In this document: piece after piece, positions 23,876 to 31,667 of the stretch
How positions within the stretch are numbered: position 1 is the first letter of the stretch
How the letters are laid out: the number at the start of each line of letters is the position of its first letter
Assembly (NCBI RefSeq): GCF_048270095.1
Contig: NZ_JBLWTL010000008.1
Location: forward strand, 47,907 to 111,906
Direction of reading: 5' to 3'
From: Maricaulis sp048270095
Lineage (GTDB): Bacteria; Pseudomonadota; Alphaproteobacteria; Caulobacterales; Maricaulaceae
DNA length: 64,000 nucleotides
Program-made: the position numbers and the translations under genes
Notes under the pieces: model-generated
What the model was told of the DNA's origin: nothing
The model's input: the letters and a program-made list of their open reading frames with translations, nothing else
The model's database searches: none

Positions 23876-25288
23876 ATGACCAAATTCAGCCTGCTCACTG
23901 CCACAGCGGTCGCGCTGATCTTTCTGCCTGGCCTCGCATTCACGGATGCCGCCGAGGCGCAAAGTCGACAAGAACGCAATGGGTCGGGCCGATCTGTTTC
24001 GTCGGAAGAACAAAACCCGCGGCGGACGCGTGCCGAAAGCCGCAATCGCGGCAATCAGCAAGCCGAGCGCCGCTCAAACGCATCACGCTCCTCCTCGCGG
24101 GACCGCGGCGGCCAGCCGGCCGCGACGCCGAACCGGCCGGACAATAGTCGCGGCGAGGCCCGTCCACCCGCGAGCCGCTCGGACCGGAGTTCACCACGCG
24201 GCGACCGCGTCCAGGACCGTCGGGCGGATCGCCCGGCTCCTCGCAGCAACCGCGGAGATCGCACACCCGGGCGCGGTGCGCCCGTCATGGACCGTGCCGA
24301 TCCTCGCCTGCAGCCGGCGCCGGTCCAGGGCAGCGGCGGACGGGGCACCCGCACCGGCCGTTCCGATTCCCATCCCGGTAGTAGTGGTCGTGGTCCACGC
24401 ACGCCCGGTTCCGGAACATATCGCCCCGGCACTCAGCCTGGCCGCGACGGGGCGCTCAACCCGCGCGGACCAAGATCAGGGTCCACCGGTCCCGGCTCAC
24501 GCCCGGGACGCGATGGTGCCTATAATCCACGCGGACCGCGACCCGGCACGACTCGACCCGGCACCCGGCCGGGTCGCGATGGCGCCTATAACCCGCGTGG
24601 ACCGAGAACCGGGACCACCCGCCCCGGCTCACACGACTACCGCCCGCCCGCCCGCCGGGCCGGCTATCGCGTTGATCGCCGCCGTCAGGAATACGCCCAA
24701 CGGCGCCACTCCTTCTACCGCTCCGACCACCGCAGCGACATTCGCTGGGTACGTCATCTGAATGCTGGCTGGAACAATTCGCGCTATTACGGCCATTACG
24801 GTCCGTCGACCCGTTGGCGGTATAATTCGCGCTATTATGACCATGGCTACAACACCCGCCAATTCGCCTATTACGACCGGGCTTGCCACTATGAACGCAA
24901 TGGCAATGGCACGGCAGTCGGCGCCATTCTCGGCGCGATCATTGGCGGTGCTGCAGCCGATGGCGATAATGTCGGGGCCGGAATCCTGCTCGGCGCCGGC
25001 TTTGGTGCCGTGCTCGGCAGCGCCGTCAGCCAGCTCGATGATTGCGACAAGGTCCAGTATCAATACGCGATGAATTACGCCTTCGAGAACGGGCAACCCT
25101 ATTATTGGGGCAATCCCTATTCCGGCGTGCGCGGCAGTATCGTGATCCGCGACAGCTACACCTATGCCAATGCAGAATGTCGCTGGGGCGATGCCGAGAT
25201 CTACATGCCGGACGGGACGTTCAGCTATGACCAGGTCCGGATGTGCCGTGATGCCTATGGCGACTGGGAAGTCGCCCGGCAGCAATAA
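23876..25288 (+). CDS. Exported Arg/Gly/Pro-rich repeat protein with glycine zipper
   Basis: 470 aa. ATG 23876 is chosen because AAGGAG lies nine bases before it. A signal peptide ends near AEA|Q (residue 31). Residues about 35-260 are low-complexity, very rich in Arg, Gly, Pro and Ser, and include three copies of a 22-residue repeat with the core PGRDGAYNPRGPR (DNA period 66). A basic Tyr/Arg/His-rich part follows. Next comes a glycine-zipper segment (AVGAILGAIIGGAAADGDNVGAGILLGAGFG, about 343-373) and a C-terminal domain ending in MPDGTFSYDQVRMCRDAYGDWEV. An envelope or surface location is likely; the function is unknown. A related, shorter gene follows. Confidence 0.85.
   Translation: MTKFSLLTATAVALIFLPGLAFTDAAEAQSRQERNGSGRSVSSEEQNPRRTRAESRNRGNQQAERRSNASRSSSRDRGGQPAATPNRPDNSRGEARPPASRSDRSSPRGDRVQDRRADRPAPRSNRGDRTPGRGAPVMDRADPRLQPAPVQGSGGRGTRTGRSDSHPGSSGRGPRTPGSGTYRPGTQPGRDGALNPRGPRSGSTGPGSRPGRDGAYNPRGPRPGTTRPGTRPGRDGAYNPRGPRTGTTRPGSHDYRPPARRAGYRVDRRRQEYAQRRHSFYRSDHRSDIRWVRHLNAGWNNSRYYGHYGPSTRWRYNSRYYDHGYNTRQFAYYDRACHYERNGNGTAVGAILGAIIGGAAADGDNVGAGILLGAGFGAVLGSAVSQLDDCDKVQYQYAMNYAFENGQPYYWGNPYSGVRGSIVIRDSYTYANAECRWGDAEIYMPDGTFSYDQVRMCRDAYGDWEVARQQ
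24437..24637 (+). repeat. Three tandem 66-bp in-frame repeats
   Basis: Three units with a period of exactly 66 bases (Pro-Gly-Arg-Asp-Gly-Ala cores beginning at 24437, 24503 and 24569) encode 22-residue repeats. Units two and three are the most alike. Synonymous differences between units show the repeats are not brand new. They lie wholly within the coding region. Confidence 0.85.
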
Positions 25289-25310
25289 TCAGCTGCAGCG
25301 CTGATCAGAC

Positions 25311-25345
25311 AGGGGCCGGACCGGCAAGGACCGGCCCCTCTTTTT
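25311..25345 (+). terminator. Intrinsic terminator of the first glycine-zipper gene
   Basis: A 9-bp stem AGGGGCCGG (25311-25319) with its complement (25331-25339), around an 11-base loop, is followed by C and five T. It starts 22 bases after the stop. Confidence 0.88.
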
Positions 25346-25395
25346 GCTTGCCGCGCCAGGGCTTCCGGTACTAGCCTTTGTCATCAGGGCAGACT

Positions 25396-25413
25396 GTTCA
25401 TCCTCGGCTCATC
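25396..25413 (+). promoter_or_regulatory. 18-nt direct-repeat motif upstream of the second glycine-zipper gene
   Basis: GTTCATCCTCGGCTCATC, identical at 17 of 18 positions to the motif at 23787-23804. It lies after the terminator of the preceding gene, so the second gene has its own promoter. Co-regulation of the two genes is an inference. Confidence 0.5.
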
Positions 25414-25478
25414 GCTCCGGCATTATGGTGTCGGTGAAAGTCGGGTCAGACATGACCTGCCCACGCCAGGAGACCGAC

Positions 25479-26180
25479 ATGAAACTGCTGACAACCGCCC
25501 TGCTCGCCGCCACAGCCTTCGCTGTCGTGGCGCCCACTGCCTCGGCGCAGGCTTATGGCAATTGCGAATCCGACCGTCAGGGCCGGCAGGTCGCCGGCGC
25601 GATCATTGGCGGGATCCTTGGTGCCGTCATCGGCAATGAACTGGCTGATGACTCCAATAATCAACGTGAATACCGCCGCGGCGGCCGCAGACACCACACG
25701 CCCTATCGCGGCCGGCATCACCGCAATGACCGCGGCAATGCCGAGGAAGTTGGCACGATCGCCGGCGCCGGTGTTGGTGCCCTGATCGGAGCCGGGATTG
25801 CCGGCGGCGGTGATCCATGCCGCCCCAGTGGCTACACCCAAAGCTATAACGATTATGAGGCCTACCCGGGCAAGCCCGGCTACGCCGATAATTCCTACCA
25901 GGATCAGGGTTATCGCGGCTATCCCACGCAAGGCTATCGCGATGACGGCACCGATTATGGTTATGTCGACGGCTATGATTCCTACTCATCGACCCAGTTG
26001 ATCGGAGGCGCCCAGGCCAGCCAGGATGCGCGCATCTACAATACCGGCGCCCAGGACTGGAATTGTCAGTGGACCTCGACCCGCCGCATGGACGAGTACG
26101 GCCAGGCGACCGTTGACCAAGTCTATATGTGCCAGGGGAATGACGACATCTGGCGCCCCTACGACACCTATACCCAATAA
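25479..26180 (+). CDS. Exported glycine-zipper (17-kDa antigen-like) protein
   Basis: 233 aa. ATG 25479 is chosen for the AGGAG seven bases upstream; the signal peptide ends at ASA|Q (about residue 24). A first glycine zipper (VAGAIIGGILGAVIGNELAD), an Arg/His-rich linker, a second glycine zipper (VGTIAGAGVGALIGAGIAGG), a Tyr/Gly/Asp-rich stretch, and a C-terminal WNCQWTSTRRMDEYGQATVD...YMCQ domain follow. The C-terminus resembles that of the preceding gene (Cys pair, DQV.MC), so the two are paralogues of different length. Likely periplasmic or outer-membrane associated; function unknown. Confidence 0.85.
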   Translation: MKLLTTALLAATAFAVVAPTASAQAYGNCESDRQGRQVAGAIIGGILGAVIGNELADDSNNQREYRRGGRRHHTPYRGRHHRNDRGNAEEVGTIAGAGVGALIGAGIAGGGDPCRPSGYTQSYNDYEAYPGKPGYADNSYQDQGYRGYPTQGYRDDGTDYGYVDGYDSYSSTQLIGGAQASQDARIYNTGAQDWNCQWTSTRRMDEYGQATVDQVYMCQGNDDIWRPYDTYTQ

Positions 26181-26199
26181 GCGGCGACCCGCTTCGCGA

Positions 26200-26937
26200 T
26201 CAAGCCGGGTCAACATTCCGGCGGGCGGCAATCAGGTATTCCTGATTGCCGTCCCCACCCTTGACCGGACTTTCGATGACATCGCGCACGCGAAAGCCCT
26301 CGAGACCGTCCAGCTCGGCACGAACCTCCGCGACAGCGCGGGCGCGCTCTTTCGCACTTTTCACCAGCCCCCCGCGCCCGATCGCGGCCCTGCCAACTTC
26401 GAACTGGGGTTTGATCAATGCGATCAGATCGGCCTGGTTCGCGGCCAGGGACATTGGTCTGGGGATTACTTTCAGCAAGGAAATGAAGCTGGCATCGCAG
26501 ACGATCAGCGAAGGCGGTTCGGCAAACGCCGCCGCAGTCAGCCTTCTCGCATCCACCCCTTCCATTGAGACGACCCGGGGATCGCAGCGCAAGCTGGGGT
26601 GAAGCTGGCCATGCCCGACATCGACGGCGTGGACCCGCGCGGCACCGCGCTCGAGCAGAACCTCGGTAAAACCGCCAGTCGATGATCCGACATCAAGGCA
26701 AATGCGCCCGGCCGGGTCGATCGCGAAGCGGTCCAGACCGGCGACAAGCTTGAGCGCTGCCCTCGAGACATAGGGATGAGCCGGACGGGCCTGCACGATG
26801 GCGCCCTCGGCGATTTTTTGTGACGCCTTGGTGACCACCTGCCCGCCGACGCTAACCATGCCGGCGGCAATCGCCTCCTGCGCCTTGGCGCGAGTCTCGA
26901 TCAGGCCATGATGAACCAGGTAGAGATCGGCGCGCAT
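26200..26937 (-). CDS. tlyA: TlyA family rRNA 2'-O-methyltransferase / haemolysin-like protein
   Basis: 245 aa from ATG 26937, which overlaps the TGA of the upstream GNAT gene (TGATG), so it is translationally coupled. An S4 RNA-binding domain (MRADLYLVHHGLIETRAKAQEAIAAG) is followed by an FtsJ-like methyltransferase domain: SRAALKL, CLDVGSSTGGFTEVLLERGA (SAM site), CDASFISL, ALIKPQFE and GNQEYL, which fit the K-D-K-E residues of the 2'-O-methyltransferases. TlyA methylates ribose in 16S/23S rRNA in bacteria where it has been studied. It is the last gene of the dxs operon, its usual place. Confidence 0.93.
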   Translation of the reverse strand: MRADLYLVHHGLIETRAKAQEAIAAGMVSVGGQVVTKASQKIAEGAIVQARPAHPYVSRAALKLVAGLDRFAIDPAGRICLDVGSSTGGFTEVLLERGAARVHAVDVGHGQLHPSLRCDPRVVSMEGVDARRLTAAAFAEPPSLIVCDASFISLLKVIPRPMSLAANQADLIALIKPQFEVGRAAIGRGGLVKSAKERARAVAEVRAELDGLEGFRVRDVIESPVKGGDGNQEYLIAARRNVDPA

Positions 26938-27386
26938 CACAACACGACCCGATAGCGGCATTTTTGCCGGATACCATGCTCATACATCACATGATCCACG
27001 GGTATATCGACGGTTTCGACCAACTCGGCGGAGACCCGGCCACAGACACGCCGCGAGGCAAGATTTTCCGGATTGCAGGTGATCCAGGCCTCCCCATATC
27101 CGAGATTCCGCATGACCTCCAGCGCGAGCCGGCATGCCGTGCCGGCATGGCCGCGGCGGCGAAACGCCGGGTAAACCTCATAGCCGATCTGGCCGAAATA
27201 GCGTTTGAGGTCTTCGCTCTCACCCAAGCGGATCCGAAGCTCGCCAACGGTTTGCCCCGCCGTCTCGATAGCGTATCGCAGGGTGGGAACATGGGTCGGA
27301 GCACACGGCTCGAGATACCCGGAGAGCCGGATCGAAACGCCGTCGCCACTCAGCATTTCCGGCGGCATCTGCCCGATCGCCCTCAC
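26937..27386 (-). CDS. GNAT family N-acetyltransferase
   Basis: 149 aa from GTG 27386; ATG codons at 27368 and 27356 are alternatives, none with a clear ribosome binding site. The core has the GNAT pattern: ETAGQTVGELRIRLGESEDL, GQIGYEVYPAFRRRGHAGTA (the acetyl-CoA pyrophosphate loop, RRRGHAG) and AWITCNPENLASRRVCGRV. The substrate is unknown; RimJ/RimL-like acetylation of a protein N-terminus or a small molecule is possible. It is inserted between dxs (15 bases upstream) and tlyA (overlapping). Confidence 0.88.
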   Translation of the reverse strand: MRAIGQMPPEMLSGDGVSIRLSGYLEPCAPTHVPTLRYAIETAGQTVGELRIRLGESEDLKRYFGQIGYEVYPAFRRRGHAGTACRLALEVMRNLGYGEAWITCNPENLASRRVCGRVSAELVETVDIPVDHVMYEHGIRQKCRYRVVL

Positions 27387-27401
27387 TGCGGGTTCACCGG
27401 C

Positions 27402-29327
27402 CTATTCGGCCAGCATCGGCGCGACCACGGATTTCGCCTGGTCCTGATTGCGGCCCAGGGCCTGCAGTGCGGTGGCCGCGATGTGCCGGGCATTGAGACC
27501 GGCCGTGTCATACATCTTGAACGGCGCGTCATGATCCTGGAACACATCCGGCAGCGTCATGGTGCGGACCTTCAGCCCATGGTCGAGCGCGCCGCGTTCG
27601 GCGAGAAGCTGCAAGACGAAAGCGCCAAATCCGCCGCGCGCGCCCTCTTCGATCGTCACCAGGACTTCATGTTCGCGCGCCAGGCGCAGGATGAGGTCTT
27701 CATCGAGTGGTTTGGCAAAGCGAGCATCGGCCACAGTGGTCGAATAGCCTTGGGCGCCCAGCGCATCGGCAGCCTTGAGCGCCTCTTCCAGCCGTGTGCC
27801 CAGAGACAGCAGGGCGATACTGGTGCCTTCCCGCACGATCCGGCCCTTGCCGATGGCGAGCGGCTCAATCACGGCCGGCATTTCAAGCCCCAGCCCATTG
27901 CCACGCGGATAGCGGAAGGCGGACGGGCGGTCATCAATCTGAACCGACGTCGCGACCATGCGCGCCAGCTCGACCTCATCGGCAGCCGCCATCAACACCA
28001 TGCCCGGCAAGGCACCGAGATAGCCAACATCGAAGGAACCGGCATGGGTGGCGCCATCGGCACCGACCAGACCGGCCCGGTCGATCGCGAAACGTACAGG
28101 CAAGCCCTGGATCGCGACATCATGGACAACCTGGTCATAGCCGCGTTGCAGGAAGGTCGAATAGATCGCCGCAAACGGCTTCATGCCATCGGCAGCGAGG
28201 CCAGCGGCAAAAGTAACCGCGTGCTGTTCGGCGATGCCGACATCGAAACAGCGGTCCGGGAAGCGCTCGGCAAACAGGTCCAGCCCGGTGCCGGCCGGCA
28301 TCGCGGCGGTGATGCCGACAATCCGGTCATCGGTTTCCGCTTCACGGATCAATTGCTGCGCGAAGACCTTGGTATAGGAAGCCGGGCCACCGGCGGCCTT
28401 TTGCTGTTCGCCCGTGACGACGTTGAACTTCGCGACGCCATGATATTTGTCGTCGGCCGCCTCGGCCGGGGCATACCCCTTGCCCTTCTGCGTCACGACA
28501 TGGATCAGGACCGGACCATCATCGCCGTCGCGGATATTGCGCAGCACCGGCACCAGTTGATCGAGATCATGCCCGTCGATCGGGCCGACATAGCGAAAGC
28601 CCATCTCCTCGAACAGGGTTCCGCCCATCGCCATGCCACGCATGTATTCTTCGGCCTTGCGGGCCGGGCCTTCAACGCCGATAGCCTTGGCAACGCCCTT
28701 GCCGAGCTTGCGCAGGCTGCGATAACTCTGCGACGACACCAGACGGGCGAAATAATGGCTCATCGCCCCGACCGGCGGCGCGATCGACATGTCATTATCA
28801 TTGAGGATGACGATCAGGCGCTTGTCGAGCCCGCCGGCATTATTCATCGCCTCATAGGCCATGCCCGCCGACATTGAGCCATCACCGATAACGGCGATGA
28901 CATTATTGCTCTCGCCCTTGAGATCCCGCGCGGCAGCAAAGCCCAGCGCGGCGGAGATCGAGGTCGAGGCGTGGGCCGCGCCAAACGCGTCATATTCGCT
29001 TTCAGAACGCTTGGTGAAGCCGGACAGGCCCCCGCCCTGTCGCAGGGTGCGAATCCGGTCGCGACGGCCGGTCAGGATCTTGTGCGGATAGCATTGATGG
29101 CCGACATCCCAGATCAGGATATCCTCGGGCGTATTGAAGACATGGTGCAAGGCCGTCGTGAGCTCGACCACACCCAGCCCGGCGCCCAGATGGCCACCGG
29201 TCACCGAAACCGCGTCGATGGTCTCGGCGCGCAATTCGTCCGCCACCGCGATCAGCGTGTCACGATCAAGGTCTCTCAGATCGGCTGGCGTGGTGATGCG
29301 GTCGAGATTGGGCGTGCTTGTGGTCAT
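27402..29327 (-). CDS. dxs: 1-deoxy-D-xylulose-5-phosphate synthase
   Basis: 641 aa, the full usual length. Visible landmarks are SVTGGHLGAGLGVVELTTALHHVFNTP, WDVGHQCYPHKILTGR, GDGSMSAGMAYEAMNNAG (thiamine diphosphate/Mg site), HVVTQKGKGYAPAE, DVGIAEQHAVTFAAGLA (catalytic Glu of transketolase-type enzymes) and the C-terminal transketolase domain. It condenses pyruvate and glyceraldehyde 3-phosphate into DXP, the first step of the MEP isoprenoid pathway and a precursor for thiamine and pyridoxal. It lies 15 bases downstream of ispA, so both supply the same pathway. Confidence 0.97.
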   Translation of the reverse strand: MTTSTPNLDRITTPADLRDLDRDTLIAVADELRAETIDAVSVTGGHLGAGLGVVELTTALHHVFNTPEDILIWDVGHQCYPHKILTGRRDRIRTLRQGGGLSGFTKRSESEYDAFGAAHASTSISAALGFAAARDLKGESNNVIAVIGDGSMSAGMAYEAMNNAGGLDKRLIVILNDNDMSIAPPVGAMSHYFARLVSSQSYRSLRKLGKGVAKAIGVEGPARKAEEYMRGMAMGGTLFEEMGFRYVGPIDGHDLDQLVPVLRNIRDGDDGPVLIHVVTQKGKGYAPAEAADDKYHGVAKFNVVTGEQQKAAGGPASYTKVFAQQLIREAETDDRIVGITAAMPAGTGLDLFAERFPDRCFDVGIAEQHAVTFAAGLAADGMKPFAAIYSTFLQRGYDQVVHDVAIQGLPVRFAIDRAGLVGADGATHAGSFDVGYLGALPGMVLMAAADEVELARMVATSVQIDDRPSAFRYPRGNGLGLEMPAVIEPLAIGKGRIVREGTSIALLSLGTRLEEALKAADALGAQGYSTTVADARFAKPLDEDLILRLAREHEVLVTIEEGARGGFGAFVLQLLAERGALDHGLKVRTMTLPDVFQDHDAPFKMYDTAGLNARHIAATALQALGRNQDQAKSVVAPMLAE

Positions 29328-29342
29328 GCGAATACCAGCCTT

Positions 29343-30230
29343 TCAGGAGCGGCGATTGAGAACATAATCAACCGCTTCTTTGAGAGTGTCTGCCCGCGCG
29401 CCAAACGGTTCGAGATGATCCTTGGCCTGCGCGGCCAGATGCTGCGAACGGTCCTGCGCGCCCTCAACCCCCAGAATGGTGACAAAGGTGGCTTTTCCTT
29501 GACCGGCATCCTTGCCGACCGCTTTTCCTGTGTCCGCCGCGCTTCCGGTCGCGTCGAGCAAATCATCCGTTATCTGATAAGCCAGCCCGAGATCATGGGC
29601 AAACCCTTCGAGCGCCCGGCGGATCTGTGGCTCGACATCGCGCAGGATAGAAGCGGTCTCGGCGGCATAGCTGATCAGGGCGCCGGTCTTCATCCGGTGC
29701 ATGCGGGTGACGATCGAAATATCGAGCTCCTGGCGCTCACCGAGAATGTCGATCATCTGCCCGCCGACCATGCCATAGGGCCCGCAAGCGCGCGACAGGC
29801 GCTCGACCAGCCGGGCGCGGACGCTGCCGCGATTATGGGTGTCGGGATGGGCGAGAATTTCGAAAGCGACGGCCTGCAGGGCGTCGCCGGCCAGAACCGC
29901 CGTCGCCTCGTCATAGGCGCGGTGCACGGTGGGCCGTCCGCGGCGCAGGTCATCATCATCCATGCAGGGCAGATCATCATGGATCAGCGAATAGGCGTGG
30001 ATACATTCCAGGGCCGAGGCGACGCGCAATAATCCGCGTTCATCGGCATTGACCAGCCGGCCGCATTCGATCGCCAGAAACGGCCGCAGGCGCTTGCCCG
30101 GCCCGAGCGCGGCATAGCGCATCGCCGAATTGAGCTGGCTCTCGGGGCCCTCGGCGCGCGGCAGAAGGGCATCGAGCGCGACGGTGACCCGATCGGCCGC
30201 CTCATTCAGGCGTTTCTCGAAACTGTCCAT
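29343..30230 (-). CDS. ispA: Polyprenyl (geranyl/farnesyl) diphosphate synthase
   Basis: 295 aa from ATG 30230 (a GTG one codon upstream is also possible). The first Asp-rich motif is in LIHDDLPCMDDDDLRRG (from Asp85 on) and the second in YQITDDLLDATG. GPGKRLRPFL binds the diphosphate. The spacing DDLPCMDD fits the type II short-chain enzymes that make farnesyl diphosphate from IPP and DMAPP. It is encoded between the csaA-like gene and dxs, as in the usual xseB-ispA-dxs operon. Confidence 0.95.
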   Translation of the reverse strand: MDSFEKRLNEAADRVTVALDALLPRAEGPESQLNSAMRYAALGPGKRLRPFLAIECGRLVNADERGLLRVASALECIHAYSLIHDDLPCMDDDDLRRGRPTVHRAYDEATAVLAGDALQAVAFEILAHPDTHNRGSVRARLVERLSRACGPYGMVGGQMIDILGERQELDISIVTRMHRMKTGALISYAAETASILRDVEPQIRRALEGFAHDLGLAYQITDDLLDATGSAADTGKAVGKDAGQGKATFVTILGVEGAQDRSQHLAAQAKDHLEPFGARADTLKEAVDYVLNRRS

Positions 30231-30337
30231 CACCCTCGCCTGTCCTGTTGCTTCTGGCCCGTTTCTAGCGGCCTGGTGGTTGCAGCCTGTTCTGCCCGTT
30301 TCATGACTGGCCCGTTCAACCGGCCCGGCAGATCAGC

Positions 30338-30682
30338 TTAGTGAAGGCGGGATCCGTTCGGCACAGCCTGATCGGGCGTCATCAACACGATCTCTCCCTT
30401 GCCATCAGAAACGCCAAGAGTCAGCACTTCAGAGCGCATCGGGCCGATTTGACGCGGTGGAAAATTCACCACAGCCAGCACTTGCTTGCCGACCAGGCTT
30501 TCCGGCGTGTAGTGGGCGGTAATCTGGGCCGATGACTTTTTCTCCCCCAGCTCTCCGCCAAAATCGATCCAGAGCTGGATCGCCGGCTTGCGGGCCTCGG
30601 GAAAATCGGCCGCACGAACAATCGTGCCAATCCGGATGTCGAGCTTGAGAAAGTCCTCGATCGTGGCGTTCGAACCGGTCAC
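30338..30682 (-). CDS. csaA: CsaA-like tRNA-binding/chaperone protein
   Basis: 114 aa from GTG 30682, four bases after the xseB stop. Longer versions would run into xseB, and CsaA proteins are about 110 aa, so this start is preferred. The sequence follows the family closely: TIEDFLKLDIRIGTIVRAADFPEARKP, LWIDFGGELGEKKSSAQIT, GKQVLAVVNFPPRQIGPMRSEVL. CsaA is an OB-fold, tRNA-binding-domain protein proposed to help protein export. It sits between xseB and ispA, which are usually adjacent. Confidence 0.9.
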   Translation of the reverse strand: MTGSNATIEDFLKLDIRIGTIVRAADFPEARKPAIQLWIDFGGELGEKKSSAQITAHYTPESLVGKQVLAVVNFPPRQIGPMRSEVLTLGVSDGKGEIVLMTPDQAVPNGSRLH

Positions 30683-30686
30683 CGGA

Positions 30687-30935
30687 TCAGTCCAGCCCCG
30701 CGGGCTCAAGGGCCGGCTTGCCGTCTTCACCGCGGACGATTTTTTCGACCTTCAATTCCGCATCTTTCAGCTTGCCATCGCAATGGGCGCGCAGTGCGGC
30801 GCCACGCTCATAGATCGCGATCGAGCGTTCGAGCTCGACTTCGCCGGATTCCAGCTGCTGAACGATGGTCTCCAACTGGGCCAGTGCCTGCTCAAAACTC
30901 ATCGTCTCGATATCGGCATTGGGTGTGTCGGCCAT
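30687..30935 (-). CDS. xseB: Exodeoxyribonuclease VII small subunit
   Basis: 82 aa. ATG 30935 is chosen because AGGAGAG lies eight bases upstream. The core MSFEQALAQLETIVQQLESGEVELERSIAIYERG is the XseB signature. Several XseB chains bind XseA to form the nuclease that degrades single-stranded DNA. It heads the xseB-csaA-ispA-dxs-GNAT-tlyA stretch; the phosphatase gene upstream ends 60 bases away. Confidence 0.96.
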   Translation of the reverse strand: MADTPNADIETMSFEQALAQLETIVQQLESGEVELERSIAIYERGAALRAHCDGKLKDAELKVEKIVRGEDGKPALEPAGLD

Positions 30936-30995
30936 AACGACTCTCCTGCAAGGTCTGCAACATAGGCAGCCGCCCTCCGGGCGGCAAATCCGCAT

Positions 30996-31667
30996 TTACC
31001 GTGGGCGGTATTCATAGTGTCGGAAGGACCAGTAGCTGTCGCCGCCGTCCCGGACGCAACGCCAGCCGAGCGCCCGCATATGCGGACGCATCATGCGGTT
31101 GAACCATCCGTGGGCGCACAGCAGGACCGGCCCCGACTGCGCGGCCTCGACCAGCGTGCGCGCGGCGAGAGCGGCGCGTTTTTCCGCATCCTTGCGGCTT
31201 TCGCGGCCGCGCGAAAACCCCTGCCACCACGAGCAACGCGCGAACACGCCCCAGGTCTTGGCCATGAAGCGGCCGGCCATTGCCGGCGGCGGCAATTCGG
31301 CTTCGATGAAACAGGCATCAATCACCAGTTCACGGTCCGGCGCAACGGCCCGCGCCGTCTCGATGGCTCGCCGCAATGTGCTGGCGAAGATGGTCTCGGC
31401 GGCGGCGGCAACGGCGATCAGATCGTCCGGTGGAGTCTGGTCGGGATGGAGCCCGGCCGGCTGATAACAGTCATCCCACCAGCGCTCATAGCCACGCCAG
31501 TCGAGCATGGTTGTGCGATCGGCGTCGGGTCTGCCATGCCGGGCAATGGTGATCAGGCCCGGTTTCGCCGGAGGAGGTGTCAAATCGGTTCTGGGCATCG
31601 ACTGGCTGATGGGGTCCGAAACATTCAGCCGGCGCGCCCCTTCGCGACCGGTCTGACCAGATTTCAT
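30996..31667 (-). CDS. Histidine phosphatase (phosphoglycerate mutase-like) family protein
   Basis: 223 aa from ATG 31667, which overlaps the stop of the upstream deacetylase gene by four bases; a start at ATG 31598 is possible and would remove a polar N-terminal extension. LITIARHGRPDADR carries the catalytic phospho-His motif (RHG), FASTLRRAIETARA the conserved Arg, ELPPP the acid region, and LLCAHGWFNRMM the second catalytic His. The substrate is unknown. Confidence 0.87.
   Translation of the reverse strand: MKSGQTGREGARRLNVSDPISQSMPRTDLTPPPAKPGLITIARHGRPDADRTTMLDWRGYERWWDDCYQPAGLHPDQTPPDDLIAVAAAAETIFASTLRRAIETARAVAPDRELVIDACFIEAELPPPAMAGRFMAKTWGVFARCSWWQGFSRGRESRKDAEKRAALAARTLVEAAQSGPVLLCAHGWFNRMMRPHMRALGWRCVRDGGDSYWSFRHYEYRPR

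Noticed and set aside
24437..24637. Regular 66-bp repeats as a possible CRISPR array
   Set aside because: The repeats are in-frame coding units with no unique spacers, and no cas gene is present.
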